Below are positions 62,074 through 64,000 of a stretch of DNA of 64,000 nt, one piece after another (position 1 is the stretch's first letter; each line of letters begins with the position of its first letter). Under the pieces are notes generated by a model that saw only the letters and a list, made by a program, of their open reading frames with translations, was not told the DNA's origin and did not search any database. The position numbers were made by a program, and so were the translations under genes. This DNA comes from JAGRGG01 sp965217265 (lineage in GTDB: Bacteria > Pseudomonadota > Alphaproteobacteria > Geminicoccales > Geminicoccaceae), in contig CBDCHP010000012.1 in the NCBI GenBank assembly GCA_965217265.1, forward strand, positions 1 through 64,000, given 5' to 3'.

Positions 62074-62217
62074 GCGCTTCGCGGCGCTAGGCGCGCGGCC
62101 TTCTTTTTTCTCTTTTTTATTTTTGTCTGAGGCTAGCCCTCGGCATCCAAGCCAGCCCCGGCCAAAGTTGCAAAAAAGAGAAAAAGAAGACCGCGCGTCA
62201 GCGCACGCGAAGCGTTC
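62073..62217. repeat. intergenic palindromic element, copy 11
   Basis: About 145 bp between convergent trmB and the oxidase gene. Left tip GCGCTTCGCGGCGCTAGGC, right tip GCGCACGCGAAGCGTTC, T- and A-rich tracts intact. The core mixes both sub-families (CTGAGGCTAGCCCTCGGC with GCCAGCCCCGGCCAAAG). Confidence 0.87.
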
Positions 62218-62219
62218 CC

Positions 62220-64000
62220 CTACGCCTCCCGCAAGTCGGTATGCCCGATCGGCAGCGCGCGCACCCGCTTGCCGGTCGCGGCGAAGATGGCGTTGCACAC
62301 GGCGGGCGCGAAGGGCGGCACGCCGGGCTCGCCGACGCCGCCGGGAGGGGCCTCGCTCGCGACGATGTGCACCTCGATCGCCTTCGGCGCGTCGGTCATC
62401 CGGGCGACCGGGTAGTCGTCGAAGTTGCCCTGCTGCACGCGGCCCTTCTTCGCCGTGATCTCGCCGAAGAAGGCCGCACTCATGGCGTAGATGCAGGCCC
62501 CCTCCATCTGGGCCCTGACCCGGTCGGGGTTGACGATCGTGCCGGCGTCGACCGCCATGACGACGCGCGGGATCGTGACCTTGCCCGCCTTGTCGACCGC
62601 GACCTCGGCCACGGTCGCGACGTAGGAGAGGAAGCTGCGATGCACGGCGAGGCCCATGCCCGTGCGCGCCGGCAGATCGCGGCCCCAGCCGGCCTTCTCG
62701 GCGGCGAGGTCGAGGACGCGGCGCAGGCGGCCGGTGTCGATCGGGTAGGTCTCGATGCTGTTGTCGTAGTTGCCGTAGTCCTCGACGCCGCCCGCCTTGA
62801 GGTCGATCAGCCGGTCCTCGCCGAGCAGGCGGCGGACATAAGTAAGGTGGTCCTCGCCGGCCGCCGTCGCCAGCTCGTGCGTGAACGAGTTGATGGCAAA
62901 GGCGTGGAAGACGTTCTGCACCGCGCGCTTCCAGCCGATGCGGACGTGCGGCTCGGCCTCGCCGCTCTCGATGCAGACGTTGGGCACGGCGTAGGGGAGA
63001 TCGGTGAGGCCGAAGTCGAGTTCCCAGGTGCCGGGCTTTGTCTGCCCGGTGAAGATGTTCATGATCGGCGGGAACACGGTGCGGTGGTGCCACGCGCTCG
63101 GCATCCCGTCCGGGCCGACGGCGGCGCGGACGAACTGGGCGGCCGCCGCGTGGTAGTAGCCGTTCTTGACGTCGTCCTCGCGCAGCCAAGTGACCTTGAC
63201 CGGCGCGCCGATCGCCTTGCTGACGAGGGCAGCCTCGGCGCCGAAATCAGGCTTCGACTTGCGGCCGAAGGCACCGCCCAAGAGCGGGACGTGCGCCGTC
63301 ACCTTGGCCTCGTCGAGGCCCAGCGCCTCGGCGGCGCTGGTGCGCAGCGCCTGCCCGTCCTGGCACGAGGCCCAGATCTCGCAGGTGCCGTCCTTGACGT
63401 CGGCGACGGCGACCGGCACCTCCATCGGCGCGTGGACGAAGTGCGGCGACCAGTAGGCGGCCTCGACCGTCTCGGCCCCGTCCGCGGCGAACGCCGCCTC
63501 GATGTCGCCCTCCATGCGGCGAATGTCGCCGGGCTTCTTGGCGCGCTCCTCCAAGGCGGCGCGATACGCGGTCGTGTCGAAATCGGCGTTGGCGCCGTCC
63601 TCCCACGCGATCTTGAGCTTCTTGCGGCCCTCGTTCGCGGCCCAGGTGTTGCTCGCGATCACGGCGAGCCCGCCGAGCGGTTGGTAGGCGACCGGCGGCT
63701 TCGGCCCGGCTAGCTCGACCACCCGCTCCACGCCCGGCACCTTCAGCGCCTCGGCGTCGTCGTAGGATTTGACCTTGCCCAAGAGCACCGGCGGGCGCTG
63801 GATCGCGGCGTACTTCATGCCGGGCAGCACGATGTCGATGCCGTAGACGGCGCGGCCGTGCGTCATGTCGGCGAGATCGACGATCGGCACCGGCTTGCCG
63901 ATGTAGCGCCAGTCCTTGCGGTCTTTGAGCTTGATCTCGCTCGGTACTTCCATCGCGGACGCCGCCTCGACCAGATCGCCGTAAGGGACCTCGCGGCCGG
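62220..64000 (-). CDS. molybdopterin-binding oxidase large subunit (xanthine dehydrogenase family), partial
   Basis: Last about 593 residues of a large molybdenum hydroxylase subunit; the N-terminus lies beyond the window and the frame is open to base 64000. Family marks: HVPLLGGAFGRKSKPDFGAE (molybdopterin site), a MGLAVHRSFLSYVATVAEV strand and GGVGEPGVPPFAPAVCNAIF with the catalytic Glu. The type is IorB/CoxL-like with an internal HGRAVYGIDIV start of domain. Substrate unknown. Confidence 0.9.
   Translation of the reverse strand, partial: GREVPYGDLVEAASAMEVPSEIKLKDRKDWRYIGKPVPIVDLADMTHGRAVYGIDIVLPGMKYAAIQRPPVLLGKVKSYDDAEALKVPGVERVVELAGPKPPVAYQPLGGLAVIASNTWAANEGRKKLKIAWEDGANADFDTTAYRAALEERAKKPGDIRRMEGDIEAAFAADGAETVEAAYWSPHFVHAPMEVPVAVADVKDGTCEIWASCQDGQALRTSAAEALGLDEAKVTAHVPLLGGAFGRKSKPDFGAEAALVSKAIGAPVKVTWLREDDVKNGYYHAAAAQFVRAAVGPDGMPSAWHHRTVFPPIMNIFTGQTKPGTWELDFGLTDLPYAVPNVCIESGEAEPHVRIGWKRAVQNVFHAFAINSFTHELATAAGEDHLTYVRRLLGEDRLIDLKAGGVEDYGNYDNSIETYPIDTGRLRRVLDLAAEKAGWGRDLPARTGMGLAVHRSFLSYVATVAEVAVDKAGKVTIPRVVMAVDAGTIVNPDRVRAQMEGACIYAMSAAFFGEITAKKGRVQQGNFDDYPVARMTDAPKAIEVHIVASEAPPGGVGEPGVPPFAPAVCNAIFAATGKRVRALPIGHTDLREA

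Noticed and set aside
1..64000. CRISPR array, tRNA or rRNA genes
   Set aside because: No regularly spaced short repeats, cloverleaf candidates or rRNA-like stretches were noticed in intergenic DNA; the dispersed palindromes are not spaced as an array.

Overview
The window is about 70% GC and reads as chromosomal DNA of an alphaproteobacterium, possibly a Rhodospirillales-like lineage. Evidence for this is the gene neighbourhood mutM / ubiE-ubiB-coaBC-dut / rpsT-dnaA-dnaN-recF-gyrB, a cyanide-insensitive-type bd oxidase and BluB. GTG and TTG starts are common, and many genes overlap by 4 bp (ATGA, GTGA, TTGA). No tRNA, rRNA, CRISPR array or complete insertion sequence was seen.

Layout. 0.2-3.6 kb: divergent MFS carrier and HyuA-type hydantoinase/oxoprolinase. 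3.8-7.9 kb (minus): a Tam41-like candidate CDP-lipid synthase, a YegS/DAGK-type lipid kinase, and the LPS-export permeases LptG/LptF. 8.1-13.4 kb (minus): a tightly overlapping four-gene operon (GT-A/ELM1 fusion, GNAT-like acyltransferase, MobA-like nucleotidyltransferase, metallophosphoesterase), which may act on an envelope lipid or glycolipid. 13.6-16.6 kb (minus): AI-2E-family permease, nitrilase-family amidohydrolase, aldose 1-epimerase. 16.9-22.3 kb (plus): a peptide ABC transporter with a fused permease-ATPase. 22.6-25.2 kb: cydA-cydB-DUF2474. 25.5-32.6 kb: two large paralogous beta-helix proteins ending in DUF4114. 32.6-34.7 kb (minus): BluB, sulfotransferase, Rrf2 regulator. 34.7-38.9 kb (minus): dut, coaBC, ubiB, ubiE, divergent from mutM. 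39.8-49.7 kb: enoyl-CoA hydratase, a broken aldo/keto reductase, rpsT, dnaA, an inverted serine hydrolase, dnaN, recF, gyrB. 49.7-51.1 kb: an AT-rich insertion bounded by 75-bp direct copies of the gyrB 3' end. 51.2-54.2 kb: DUF1499 lipoprotein, small conserved protein, ATP sulfurylase/APS kinase. 54.3-60.0 kb: a decaying stretch with a frameshifted RapA-like helicase, its frameshifted partner and an M24 pseudogene. 60.2-64 kb: metK, trmB, and a molybdopterin oxidase subunit cut by the window end.

The most unusual features are two. First, a family of about 150-bp intergenic palindromic elements (11 near-complete copies and 2 remnants) sits between genes throughout the window; its ends often supply the neighbouring stop codons. 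Second, the 1.4-kb AT-rich island behind gyrB carries a single frameshifted, possibly PIN-like gene and no recombinase. The 75-bp repeats that flank it run exactly from an internal GyrB ATG to the stop codon.
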